From HXMU1420-2 sp040830545 (GTDB lineage Bacteria > Pseudomonadota > Alphaproteobacteria > Rhodobacterales > Rhodobacteraceae): DNA of 32,915 nt. The stretch spans positions 1-32,915 of the forward strand of contig JBFOMB010000115.1 in NCBI GenBank assembly GCA_040830545.1, read 5' to 3'. The translations under genes and the position numbers were made by a program. The stretch's first letter is position 1. The number at the start of each line of letters is the position of its first letter. Of the stretch, positions 7,914 to 16,724 are shown piece by piece. The notes under the pieces are model-generated. The model was not told the DNA's origin. It saw nothing but the letters and a program-made list of their open reading frames with translations, and made no database searches.

Positions 7914-9015
7914 AGCGGATCCTCGGGTCCAGAATACCGTAGAGCACGTCGGCGATCAGATTGAACAGCACGATCAGCACGGCAAAGATGAAGGTCAGGG
8001 TTTGCACCATCGGCAGGTCGTTGGCCTGGATTGCGGTGATCAGCAACTGGCCGATCCCGTTCACCTTGAACACCTGCTCGGTGATGATCGACCCGCCGAA
8101 CACGGCGGGCACGGCCAGCGCGATCACGGTCACAACCGGGATCATCGAATTGCGCAGAACGTGGATCAACACGACAGTGCGTTCACCCAGTCCCTTGGCC
8201 CGCGCCGTGCGCACGTAGTCCTGGTTCAGGTTGTCCAGCATCGAGGCGCGCATGAACCGCGCAATCTGCGCTGTGATCTGCAATGCCAGCACCATCATCG
8301 GCAGGAACATCTGCCAGATCTGCTTTTTGAAGCTGGCCCAGTCGTTCACCACGTGGGTGGTATCATAGATCGATGGGAACCAGCCGAGGTAAACAGCAAA
8401 GATCACGATCATCAGTGGTCCGGTGAAGAACGGCGGGACCGAGTAGCCGATCATGGTCACAAACGTACCGGCCTGATCGAAGAACGAATACTGCCGGTAG
8501 GCCGAGTAGATGCCAACCGGGATCGCAATCAGGATGCCGACCACATAGGCCATACCAACAACCCAAAGCGTTTGCGGCAGGCGCTGGACAACAATGTCCA
8601 TGACGGGTGACCGGGTCTGCCAGGAGATAATGCGGGGTTCTTTGGTCAGAACCTCGACCTGACCGGCGACCTCACGTACCAAACCCTCGGCCCGCAGGGC
8701 CTCCAGCGCGTCAGCGGTCGGCATGGGCACCGGAACTTCCCAGTTCCAGGACAGTTTCGTGCCAAAGATCGAGTCGATCAGCACCTGCGGCTCGACCCAG
8801 AAGAACTGTACCAGCCATTTCCAGAACCGGATATGGACGGGTTCCCCCAGCCCCAGAGCGAGGCGCATTTTTTCTTTCACCTCAGGCGGAACGGTCAATG
8901 GCACCTGGGCCATCGGATCGCCCGGGGCGAGTTCAAGAAGAAGAAAGATGACGAGGCTGATAAAGAGAAGCGTCGGAACCGCCAGCACCAGTCGCCGGAT
9001 CGTGTAGGTCAGCAT
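7906..9015 (-). CDS. peptide-type ABC transporter permease, OppB/DppB-like
   Basis: The 369-aa protein starts with the typical TIRRLVLAVPTLLFISLVIF first helix and the LAPGDP motif, and ends with a DPRIRYD tail as OppB proteins do. The EAA motif is in DYVRTARAKGLGERTVVLIH. It is longer than the more common 310-340 residues because of an extended periplasmic loop at about 85-135, including the part with PMPTADALEALRAEGLV. It pairs with the OppC-like permease to form the membrane channel. The binding-protein gene lies 87 bp upstream, with a GC-rich hairpin between them. Confidence 0.93.
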   Translation of the reverse strand: MLTYTIRRLVLAVPTLLFISLVIFLLLELAPGDPMAQVPLTVPPEVKEKMRLALGLGEPVHIRFWKWLVQFFWVEPQVLIDSIFGTKLSWNWEVPVPMPTADALEALRAEGLVREVAGQVEVLTKEPRIISWQTRSPVMDIVVQRLPQTLWVVGMAYVVGILIAIPVGIYSAYRQYSFFDQAGTFVTMIGYSVPPFFTGPLMIVIFAVYLGWFPSIYDTTHVVNDWASFKKQIWQMFLPMMVLALQITAQIARFMRASMLDNLNQDYVRTARAKGLGERTVVLIHVLRNSMIPVVTVIALAVPAVFGGSIITEQVFKVNGIGQLLITAIQANDLPMVQTLTFIFAVLIVLFNLIADVLYGILDPRIRYD

Positions 9016-9062
9016 TCAGCGGGCTTTCGTACCTGTTGGGATTATTATTGCCCTAAAGAGGG

Positions 9063-9094
9063 GACCCCGCCCGGGCCAAAGCCGGGGCGGGGTC
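9063..9094 (-). terminator. GC-rich stem-loop between binding-protein and permease genes
   Basis: Arms at 9063-9076 and 9081-9094 pair for 14 positions with one mismatch around a 4-nt CAAA loop. There is no T-run on the leftward strand after it. In transporter operons such intercistronic hairpins often protect the 3' end of the abundant binding-protein mRNA or cause partial termination. That role is inferred here from position only. Confidence 0.6.
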
Positions 9095-9102
9095 TATGGG
9101 TC

Positions 9103-10812
9103 TTAGGACCCTTCTTTGCGGTGCCAGTCAGCGATGTTCCACATTTCGCTGTCCCAGACGTTCATCTTGTAACCGCCCAGCGAGCTTGCGATCGCGGAGA
9201 CGCGGCCACGGTGGACCAGAGGAACAATGGTGTAGCTGTCTTGCGTCAGCATGTTGTTCATCTTGATCGCGATCTCACCACGCTTGGCGATGTCACCGGT
9301 ACGGCCCAGCTCGTCGATCAGAGCGTCATAGGCAGGGTCACAGAAGCGGTTGATGTTTTCACCCTGCCACTGCGACGCGGGCTTGGGTTCGTTGCCGCAA
9401 CGATACGCAGCCAGGTACTGCTGCGGGTCGGTGCCGTTGAACGTGTTGGCATACATTTCCACGTCCGAGTAGAACTTCTGGAACGTATCAGGCGAACCCG
9501 GGTCACCGCCGAAGAAGACCGAGGCCGAGTAGTTGGCCAGGTTGGTCTCAACACCGATTTCCGACCACCACTGCTTGATCAGCGCCTGGAAGTCCTGACG
9601 CACAGCGTTGGTGGAGGTCTGGTACTTCAGCACCAGCGGAGTGCCGTTGAATTCGCGGATGCCGTCACCGTCGGTGTCAACTGCGCCCACTTCATCCAGC
9701 AGAGCGTTCGCGCCAGCGATGTCCTGCGTCATGCAGTAGTCGTTGCCAGCGGCATAGTTCTGCGGGGAAGGCACCAGATCACAGGTGACCTTACCTGCCT
9801 GACCGTAGCCGATTTCAACCAGCAGTGCGCGGTCGATGGCCATGGACAGCGCCTGACGGATTTTCTGCTCGCTCAGGAACGGGTGCGGTTCGGCAACCGT
9901 CGAACGGGTTTCAGGCGGCAGATCCGGCGACGGGTTGGTCAGGTTCATTTCCAGACGCTCGACCAGCGGGCCAAAGCCGACCTGAACGACGCCCTTGCCG
10001 CCTGCTTCCATCTTGGCGATCACGTCGGGTGCCAGCTGCAGGTTCCAGGCGTGGTCGAATTCGCCGGTTTCCAGAACCGAACGGGCCGCTGCCGTTGCAT
10101 CGCCGCCACCTTTGAAGGTGATGGTCGCGAACGCAGGCTTGGACGCGTCACGATAGTTTTCGTTCGCCGAGTACTGGATCACGTCGTTCGGACGGAAATC
10201 CGTCACGGTGAACGGGCCGGTGCCGATGGGGCCAAAGTTCGCTTCGGTGCATTCCGGCGCCTTGGCACCCATGCAGCTTTCGAACTGTGCCTTCTGGATG
10301 ATCGGCGACTGACCGCCCACAAAAGGACCATAAGGGTTCGGCTTGGGCTCGGCAAAGTTTACGACAACGGTCAGGTCGTCGGGTGTTTCAATGCTTTCCA
10401 CACCGTCAAAGAAGCTGAGCTGCGCGCAGCCGCCTTCGGGGTGCATGCAGTAGTCCGCGGTGAATTTTACGTCTGCCGAGGTCACTGCCGATCCGTCGGA
10501 CCACTTCAGCCCTTCCTGAAGCTTCCAAGTGATCGATTTCAGGTCTTCGGACACGCCGCCATTGCCAACCGTCGGGACGTCCTGCGCCAGATAGGCCACG
10601 ATGTCACCGTTTTCGTCATAGCGCGCCAGCGGTTCGATCACGATGGCCGAGGCGTCAATATCCTTGGTGCCACCCGACAGATACGGGTTCAGGATCGAAG
10701 GTGCCTGCCAATAGATAATATTGACATGCCCGTCCGACCCACGTTCGGCCATAGCCATGCTGGCCATTGCCGTACCGGCAGCAGCGCCGAGCAGTAGGGT
10801 TTTGAGCTTCAT
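9103..10812 (-). CDS. ABC transporter periplasmic substrate-binding protein, family 5 (peptide/opine/nickel type)
   Basis: The 569-aa precursor has a clear Sec signal (MKLKTLLLG...SMAMA, cleaved after residue 22). The mature protein follows the family-5 SBP layout, with the conserved KSITWKLQEGLKWSDGSAVTSADV segment near 95-120 and a central part with QKIRQALSMAIDRALLVE. It should capture the substrate in the periplasm and deliver it to the two permeases downstream. It is longer than DppA/OppA (about 530-545) and has several Cys residues that may form disulfides. GGAG lies about 7 bp before the ATG. Family membership does not fix the ligand, which may be a di/oligopeptide, an opine or another compound. 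Confidence 0.92.
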   Translation of the reverse strand: MKLKTLLLGAAAGTAMASMAMAERGSDGHVNIIYWQAPSILNPYLSGGTKDIDASAIVIEPLARYDENGDIVAYLAQDVPTVGNGGVSEDLKSITWKLQEGLKWSDGSAVTSADVKFTADYCMHPEGGCAQLSFFDGVESIETPDDLTVVVNFAEPKPNPYGPFVGGQSPIIQKAQFESCMGAKAPECTEANFGPIGTGPFTVTDFRPNDVIQYSANENYRDASKPAFATITFKGGGDATAAARSVLETGEFDHAWNLQLAPDVIAKMEAGGKGVVQVGFGPLVERLEMNLTNPSPDLPPETRSTVAEPHPFLSEQKIRQALSMAIDRALLVEIGYGQAGKVTCDLVPSPQNYAAGNDYCMTQDIAGANALLDEVGAVDTDGDGIREFNGTPLVLKYQTSTNAVRQDFQALIKQWWSEIGVETNLANYSASVFFGGDPGSPDTFQKFYSDVEMYANTFNGTDPQQYLAAYRCGNEPKPASQWQGENINRFCDPAYDALIDELGRTGDIAKRGEIAIKMNNMLTQDSYTIVPLVHRGRVSAIASSLGGYKMNVWDSEMWNIADWHRKEGS

Positions 10813-10851
10813 GTTTCACTCCATGTTGGACACGTTTGGTGTCGCATTTAT

Positions 10852-10866
10852 CCGCGCCATGCGCGG
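10852..10866 (-). promoter_or_regulatory. small hairpin in the leader of the binding-protein gene
   Basis: CCGCGC-CAT-GCGCGG is a perfect 6-bp inverted repeat 40 bp before the binding-protein start. It could be a leader hairpin or an operator half. Evidence is limited to the symmetry. Confidence 0.3.
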
Positions 10867-10899
10867 CTTTAGTCTCCTGCGTAAGGGGATAGTCCGGGC

Positions 10900-10922
10900 C
10901 GTCAGGACCAGTTGGCCTGACG
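10900..10922. promoter_or_regulatory. inverted repeat in the divergent ABC control region, candidate operator
   Basis: The arms CGTCAGG (10900-10906) and CCTGACG (10916-10922) are perfectly complementary, and inner CCA/TGG bases extend the symmetry with one bulged base. It lies in the 259-bp region between the divergent binding-protein and ATPase genes, a usual place for a transcription factor site. No regulator gene lies beside the transporter. Confidence 0.4.
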
Positions 10923-11013
10923 AAACAACACCTTCCCCCGCAGCGGATGGTCAGCATCGAAACAGAACTTCACAAAAATGCAAGTGTTGCCGTCGGGAAA
11001 TCTTTGCACCCGT

Positions 11014-11042
11014 TTGACAAGTCCCTGACGCTGGCACTAGCG
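11014..11042 (+). promoter_or_regulatory. candidate sigma-70 promoter of the double-ATPase gene
   Basis: A perfect TTGACA (11014-11019) is followed after 17 bp by CTAGCG (11037-11042). A CTAG-containing -10 is common in Rhodobacteraceae intergenic regions as far as I recall. The predicted transcript starts near 11050, just ahead of the ribosome site AGGAGGA at 11058-11064. Confidence 0.5.
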
Positions 11043-11071
11043 TTCAGGCAAGATTTCAGGAGGAAGCCAAC

Positions 11072-12904
<1,833 letters not shown>

Positions 12905-12956
12905 TCTTTCCAGTGGCGAGCGTCTTGCGGCGTTGCGTCTGATGCACGCGCGCGTC

Positions 12957-12981
12957 TTTGAGTATTGGAACCAAGAAGAAG
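12957..12981 (+). repeat. 25-bp inverted repeat, left copy (GAGTATT...CCAAGAAGAAG motif)
   Basis: The copy pairs with 13152-13176 with two mismatches over 25 bp. The core is a 22-bp motif that begins GAGTATT and ends CCAAGAAGAAG. It lies 52 bp after the ATPase stop. A diverged third copy is at 28994-29015. I recall similar strings recurring in Roseobacter-group intergenic DNA. Confidence 0.7.
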
Positions 12982-13151
12982 ACAAGGTAACTTGCCCCAG
13001 GTCCACCCCGTCACCCGGCCCGACCGTCAGACGGAACGCAGGCGGGGCGCGGGGCTTCTCCTTGGGCGGTCATCGGCTCTCCAGCCTGTACCGCCCACAC
13101 AACGTGGCGCATTAACCTTAACGCGCGGTTACCAAGGTTCGCACTCTTAGA
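12982..13151. other. structured non-coding interval inside a 368-bp gap
   Basis: No convincing gene occurs between 12905 and 13272. Between the two inverted repeats are three further palindromes: CCGTC-A-GACGG (13024-13034); a two-tier stem with outer arms GGGCGGT (13064-13070) and ACCGCCC (13090-13096) and inner arms GGCT/AGCC; and TAAC-GCGCG-GTTA (13119-13131) inside AACCTT/AAGGTT. This density of symmetry suggests a small structured RNA, a MITE-like element or stacked terminators. Short open frames here have no ribosome site. Confidence 0.4.
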
Positions 13152-13176
13152 CTTCTTCTTGGTCCAAATACTCAAA
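13152..13176 (-). repeat. 25-bp inverted repeat, right copy
   Basis: This is the reverse-complement partner of 12957-12981 (23 of 25 positions). Together they enclose a 220-bp segment. No target-site duplication is evident by eye. Confidence 0.7.
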
Positions 13177-13239
13177 TTCGGACAGTCAAATGATCGGTAG
13201 CGCACAGAATCGCCACTGTCGTCTTCTTACGCGATCCCC

Positions 13240-13258
13240 TATATGTGCATTTGCATAT
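13240..13258 (+). promoter_or_regulatory. candidate argE -10 region overlapping a TGCA-N3-GCATAT motif
   Basis: TATATG (13240-13245) could be a -10, with CTGTCG (13216-13221) as a weak -35 at 18 bp. The motif TGCATTTGCATAT (13246-13258) lies at the expected transcription start and nearly repeats the motif at 4581-4593. A repressor bound there would block initiation. This is a tentative reading. Confidence 0.3.
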
Positions 13259-13272
13259 TCCAGAGGATCATC

Positions 13273-14439
13273 ATGCCCGCCACACTCTCTCCACGCGACA
13301 TCCTCGCACATCTGATCTCGTTTCCAACCGTGTCTCGCGACACCAACCTGCCGTTGGTGGATTGGGTGGAGGGCTATCTTGCCTCACACGGGATCGAAAG
13401 CCATCGCTGGCCCGACCCGGATCAACCGCATAAGGCTGCGTTGTTTGCCCATGTGGGTCCTTGGGAGGAAGGCGCGGTTGTGCTTAGCGGGCATACGGAC
13501 GTGGTGCCAATTGACGGACAACCATGGACCAGCGACCCGTTTGAGCTGACTGAGCGGGACGGCAAGCTGTACGGGCGCGGGACCACGGACATGAAGGGAT
13601 ATGATGCGCTGGCGATCTGGGCGCTGGTCGAAGCACATCTACGCGACCTGAAAACCCCGCTACAACTGGCGCTCAGCTTTGACGAAGAGGTTGGCTGTAC
13701 CGGCGCGCCGCCGATGATCGAGGCGATGCAGCCGATTTTGCCCAAAGGAGAGGCGGTGATCGTGGGCGAGCCGTCCATGATGCAAGCTGTCACAGGACAC
13801 AAAGGCGGGCAGGGGTTCAATGTGAATGTCTGGGGCTTTGAGGTGCACAGCTCCATCATGCACACAGGCGTTAATGCGATCATGGAAGCGGCAAAGATCA
13901 TTGCCTGGTCGAATGAAGTGAACGCGCAGGAACAAGCGCGCGAACCCAGTGCTGTGGCCGCCATGTTTGATCCACCTTGGACGACGCTGCACACTGGTGT
14001 GATTCAGGGCGGCACGGCGGCCAACATAACCGCGAAACACTGCAGCTTTGACATCGGCTATCGTGCAACCCCGGATGCGGACCGCGAGGCGTGGACGCAA
14101 ATGGTACTCGGCAAGATCAAAGAGGTGGAAGCCGAGATGCAAGCGGTCCATCCCGAGGCCTGGATCGAGGTCGATCAGCGGTTCGGGGTTCCGGGCCTCA
14201 AACCCGAAGAAAACGGCGCTGCCGAGGGTATGGTGCGCGCCATCACTGGCGACAATGCAACCCATGTTGTCAGTTACGGTACCGAGGCCGGGCAGTTTCA
14301 GGATGCGGGCTATTCTGCTGTGGTCTGTGGCCCTGGTGATATTGCGCAGGCACATCAGCCGGACGAATACGTCACGCTAGAGCAGTTCAACGCGGGGCAT
14401 GATTTCATGCGGAAACTGGTGGATCGCCTGTCCGCATGA
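13273..14439 (+). CDS. argE: acetylornithine deacetylase, M20 metallopeptidase family
   Basis: The start is ATG 13273 with AGAGGA at 13262-13267; the upstream in-frame GTG at 13243 lacks a ribosome site. The 388-aa length fits ArgE. Metal-site motifs are in place: SGHTDVVP with His74 and Asp76, GRGTTDMKG with Asp106, and DEEVGCTG with the catalytic and metal glutamates Glu138-Glu139. The GEPSMM segment is typical of the ArgE branch. It should remove the acetyl group from N2-acetylornithine or a related N-acyl amino acid in the cytosol. Its stop overlaps the start of a FAD oxidoreductase (ATGA), and the peptide-type importer lies just upstream. A catabolic deacylase role is therefore as likely as arginine synthesis, since many bacteria use ArgJ instead. 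Confidence 0.85.
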   Translation: MPATLSPRDILAHLISFPTVSRDTNLPLVDWVEGYLASHGIESHRWPDPDQPHKAALFAHVGPWEEGAVVLSGHTDVVPIDGQPWTSDPFELTERDGKLYGRGTTDMKGYDALAIWALVEAHLRDLKTPLQLALSFDEEVGCTGAPPMIEAMQPILPKGEAVIVGEPSMMQAVTGHKGGQGFNVNVWGFEVHSSIMHTGVNAIMEAAKIIAWSNEVNAQEQAREPSAVAAMFDPPWTTLHTGVIQGGTAANITAKHCSFDIGYRATPDADREAWTQMVLGKIKEVEAEMQAVHPEAWIEVDQRFGVPGLKPEENGAAEGMVRAITGDNATHVVSYGTEAGQFQDAGYSAVVCGPGDIAQAHQPDEYVTLEQFNAGHDFMRKLVDRLSA

Positions 14440-15782
14440 CCTTCCCTTTCGCGCTGCCATCCGAGCCGGAACATGGCGGTGACCTGCCGGCGGAGGCGGA
14501 TGTGGTAGTCATCGGCGGCGGGGTGGCGGGAACCTCAGCGGCTTTGTTTCTACAACAGAAAGGACTGCGCGTTGTCCTGCTGGAAAAGGGCCGGATCGCG
14601 GCGGAGCAATCGTCGCGAAACTGGGGCTGGGTCAGGGTGCAGGGGCGCGATCCAGCGGAGATTCCCATTGCGCTGGAGGCGCGGCAGCATTGGGCGGCGC
14701 TGGACCAGCGGGCAGGGGGACGCACTGGACTGAAACAGGTGGGCGTGACCTATCTGGCGCAGACCGAGAAGGACAATCAGGGATTTCAAGACTGGTTGAA
14801 AGTCGCGCAGGACTATCAGCTGGACAGTCGGTTTCTGGATGAGAACGAGGTAAAGAACCATTTGCCCAACGCGCAGGCAAAGTGGCCCGGTGCGTTGCTG
14901 ACCCCGTCTGACATGAAAGCAGAGCCGTGGCAGGCGGTGCCGGAACTGGGGCGCATTGCGGCCGAGGATGGCGTTGTCGTGCGCGAATCCTGTGCTGCGC
15001 GGGCATTGGATTTGGAAGCAGGACGCGTGACCGGAGTGTTTACGGAACACGGTCGCATTGCCACAAATGCTGTGGTTTTGGCCGCTGGGGCGTGGTCACG
15101 CCTGTTTCTGAAACGGCATGGTGTGGTGATCCCACAATTGGCGGTCCGGTCCAGCGCCATGGCCACGGAACCTTTGCCGGATGTGTTTGGCGGGGCTGCG
15201 GCGGACGGGGTGTTTTCGTTCCGAAGGCGTGAGGATGGCGGGTATACGGTCACGCCGTCCGGGTATTCGGAGCTGTTCATCGGCCCGGATGCGTTTGCCT
15301 CTTTCCGCGCCTACTTGCCGGTAATCCGCGATCCGAAAGAATACAATTATCACCTGCGCGGACCGGCACCGCGCGGTTACCCGGATGCCTGGGGCACGCC
15401 ACGCCGATGGGCCGAGGATGCAGAAAGCCCGTTTGAGCGTATGCGTATCCTCAACCCCGAACCCAACCGGCGCAAGCTGGATGAAATCCGGGACATGTTC
15501 GCGCGGATTTTCCCGGATGTCGGAGATGTGCGGATCAAGGCGAAGTGGGCCGGGATGATTGACACGTTGCCGGATCTGCTGCCGGTCGTGGATCATGTGG
15601 AGGCGCTGCCGGGGCTGACCGTCTGCACAGGGCTCAGCGGGCATGGGTTTGGGATTGGCACCGCCTATGGCCGGATTGTTGCGGATCTGGTGACTGGTGG
15701 AAATGTTGGCCATGACCTGCATGCTTTGCGCATGTCGCGGTTCTATGACGGAACAAAGCTGTTGCCGGGGCCGGGGCTGTAA
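14436..15782 (+). CDS. FAD-dependent oxidoreductase, DAO/glycine-oxidase-like family
   Basis: The 448-aa protein overlaps argE by 4 bp (ATGA). The FAD-binding Rossmann motif is GGGVAG at 27-32 with the acidic end LLEKG, then the SSRNWGWVR segment found in amine and amino-acid oxidases of the DAO superfamily. The C-terminal GLSGHGFGIGTAYGRIVADL is the second FAD-contacting motif. It should oxidise a C-N bond of an amino acid, opine or amine, producing an imine and a reduced flavin. There is no signal peptide or membrane helix. Coupling to an ArgE-like deacylase and proximity to the importer suggest use of N-modified amino acids. The exact substrate is unknown. Confidence 0.87.
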   Translation: MTFPFALPSEPEHGGDLPAEADVVVIGGGVAGTSAALFLQQKGLRVVLLEKGRIAAEQSSRNWGWVRVQGRDPAEIPIALEARQHWAALDQRAGGRTGLKQVGVTYLAQTEKDNQGFQDWLKVAQDYQLDSRFLDENEVKNHLPNAQAKWPGALLTPSDMKAEPWQAVPELGRIAAEDGVVVRESCAARALDLEAGRVTGVFTEHGRIATNAVVLAAGAWSRLFLKRHGVVIPQLAVRSSAMATEPLPDVFGGAAADGVFSFRRREDGGYTVTPSGYSELFIGPDAFASFRAYLPVIRDPKEYNYHLRGPAPRGYPDAWGTPRRWAEDAESPFERMRILNPEPNRRKLDEIRDMFARIFPDVGDVRIKAKWAGMIDTLPDLLPVVDHVEALPGLTVCTGLSGHGFGIGTAYGRIVADLVTGGNVGHDLHALRMSRFYDGTKLLPGPGL

Positions 15783-15795
15783 CCTTCCGAGTGGG

Positions 15796-16521
15796 TCAAA
15801 TGTGTTGCCCGCCGTTGATCTCGATTTCAGTCCCCGTCACGTAGCCTGATCCGCCGGTGCAGAGGAAATAGATCACATCCGCAACCTCCTGCGGTTGGCC
15901 GAGGCGACGCATGGGCAGCCCCTCGACAATCTTGTCCGTGCCTTCCGAAAGGATAGAGGTCTCAACCTCCCCCGGTGCAATTGCATTCACACGCACGCCC
16001 AAAGGCCCGAAATCATGAGCCATTTCGCGCGTCAGCGCAGCAAGCGCCGCCTTGGACGTGGCATAGGCCGCCCCGGCAAAGGGATGCACGCGCGACCCGG
16101 CGATGGAGGTGACGTTGACCACTGCCCCCTGAGCCTCGACCAATTCATCGCGCAAACCGCGTGCCAAAACGACAGGGGCAAAGAAATTCACGTGAAAGAC
16201 ATGGCCCCATGTCATCAGGTCCGTGTCAAACGTGTTCAGCCGCTGACCTTCGGCCCCCTTGGGTGAAATGCCTGCATTGTTCACCAGCCCGTGGAGCGGA
16301 CCGTCCAGCCGTTCGCGGATCAATTCCACCGCGTTGATTGTGTCGGCCGGGTCCGACAGGTCCAGTTGGATGTGGTTTTCGCGCCCACCGGGCCATGGGC
16401 AGCCCTCGTCAAAAGGCTGGCGGGAACAGGTCAGCACGCGCCAGCCTTCAGCGGCGAATTTCTTGACCGTTGCATGGCCGATCCCCCGGCTGGCTCCGGT
16501 CAGAAGAAGTGTGCGGGTCAT
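15796..16521 (-). CDS. short-chain dehydrogenase/reductase (SDR)
   Basis: The start at ATG 16521 is chosen because TGASRGIG then lies at residues 8-15 and AGGAG precedes it; the longer frame adds an unrelated leader. The 241-aa protein has the classical SDR signature: NAD(P)-binding TGxxxGIG, NNAG at 81-84, and catalytic Ser139, Tyr153 and Lys157 (YATSK). It ends GSGYVTGTEIEINGG, as in FabG-like enzymes. It should catalyse NAD(P)-dependent oxidation or reduction of a hydroxyl/keto group. It is convergent with the FAD oxidoreductase with 13 bp between stops. A perfect palindrome GCGGCC-GT-GGCCGC (16546-16559) lies just upstream of the start. Confidence 0.9.
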   Translation of the reverse strand: MTRTLLLTGASRGIGHATVKKFAAEGWRVLTCSRQPFDEGCPWPGGRENHIQLDLSDPADTINAVELIRERLDGPLHGLVNNAGISPKGAEGQRLNTFDTDLMTWGHVFHVNFFAPVVLARGLRDELVEAQGAVVNVTSIAGSRVHPFAGAAYATSKAALAALTREMAHDFGPLGVRVNAIAPGEVETSILSEGTDKIVEGLPMRRLGQPQEVADVIYFLCTGGSGYVTGTEIEINGGQHI

Positions 16522-16710
16522 GGCGGCATGCTCCTGTCTGGAAACGCGGCCGTGGCCGCCGTGTGTGCGAAAGAAGGCCCCGTTTGGGTGACAGCCATGC
16601 GAACCGTGCGCCTGATGGGGTGCGTATGAGCGTAAGTGCGGGAGGGCGGATTGCAACCGGGATGTTGCGCAAGGTGAACGCGTCGCCGTAGTCCGACGCG
16701 CTCGAATCTG

Positions 16711-16716
16711 CTAGCG
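16711..16716 (+). promoter_or_regulatory. candidate -10 box for a leaderless caspase-like mRNA
   Basis: CTAGCG lies 8 bp before the ATG at 16725 and resembles the -10 proposed at 11037-11042; both are followed by TTC. No -35 is convincing and no Shine-Dalgarno is visible. Transcription from it would start at or within a few bases of the start codon. The rest of the 203-bp gap (16522-16724) shows only the palindrome noted with the SDR. Confidence 0.3.
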
Positions 16717-16724
16717 TTCCAGCC

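Noticed and set aside
8833..10797. Long open frame (654 codons) on the plus strand
   Set aside because: It lies antisense to the binding-protein and permease genes, its translation is rich in Arg, His, Val and Gln without any domain, and it has no ribosome site. It is a high-GC shadow.
12933..13115. 60-codon open frame after the ATPase gene
   Set aside because: It reads through the inverted repeat and hairpins, has no ribosome site, and its EYWNQEED segment is simply the repeat motif translated.
12957..13176. Calling the inverted-repeat segment an insertion sequence
   Set aside because: It carries no transposase frame and no visible target duplication, so it is listed only as repeats with a structured interior.
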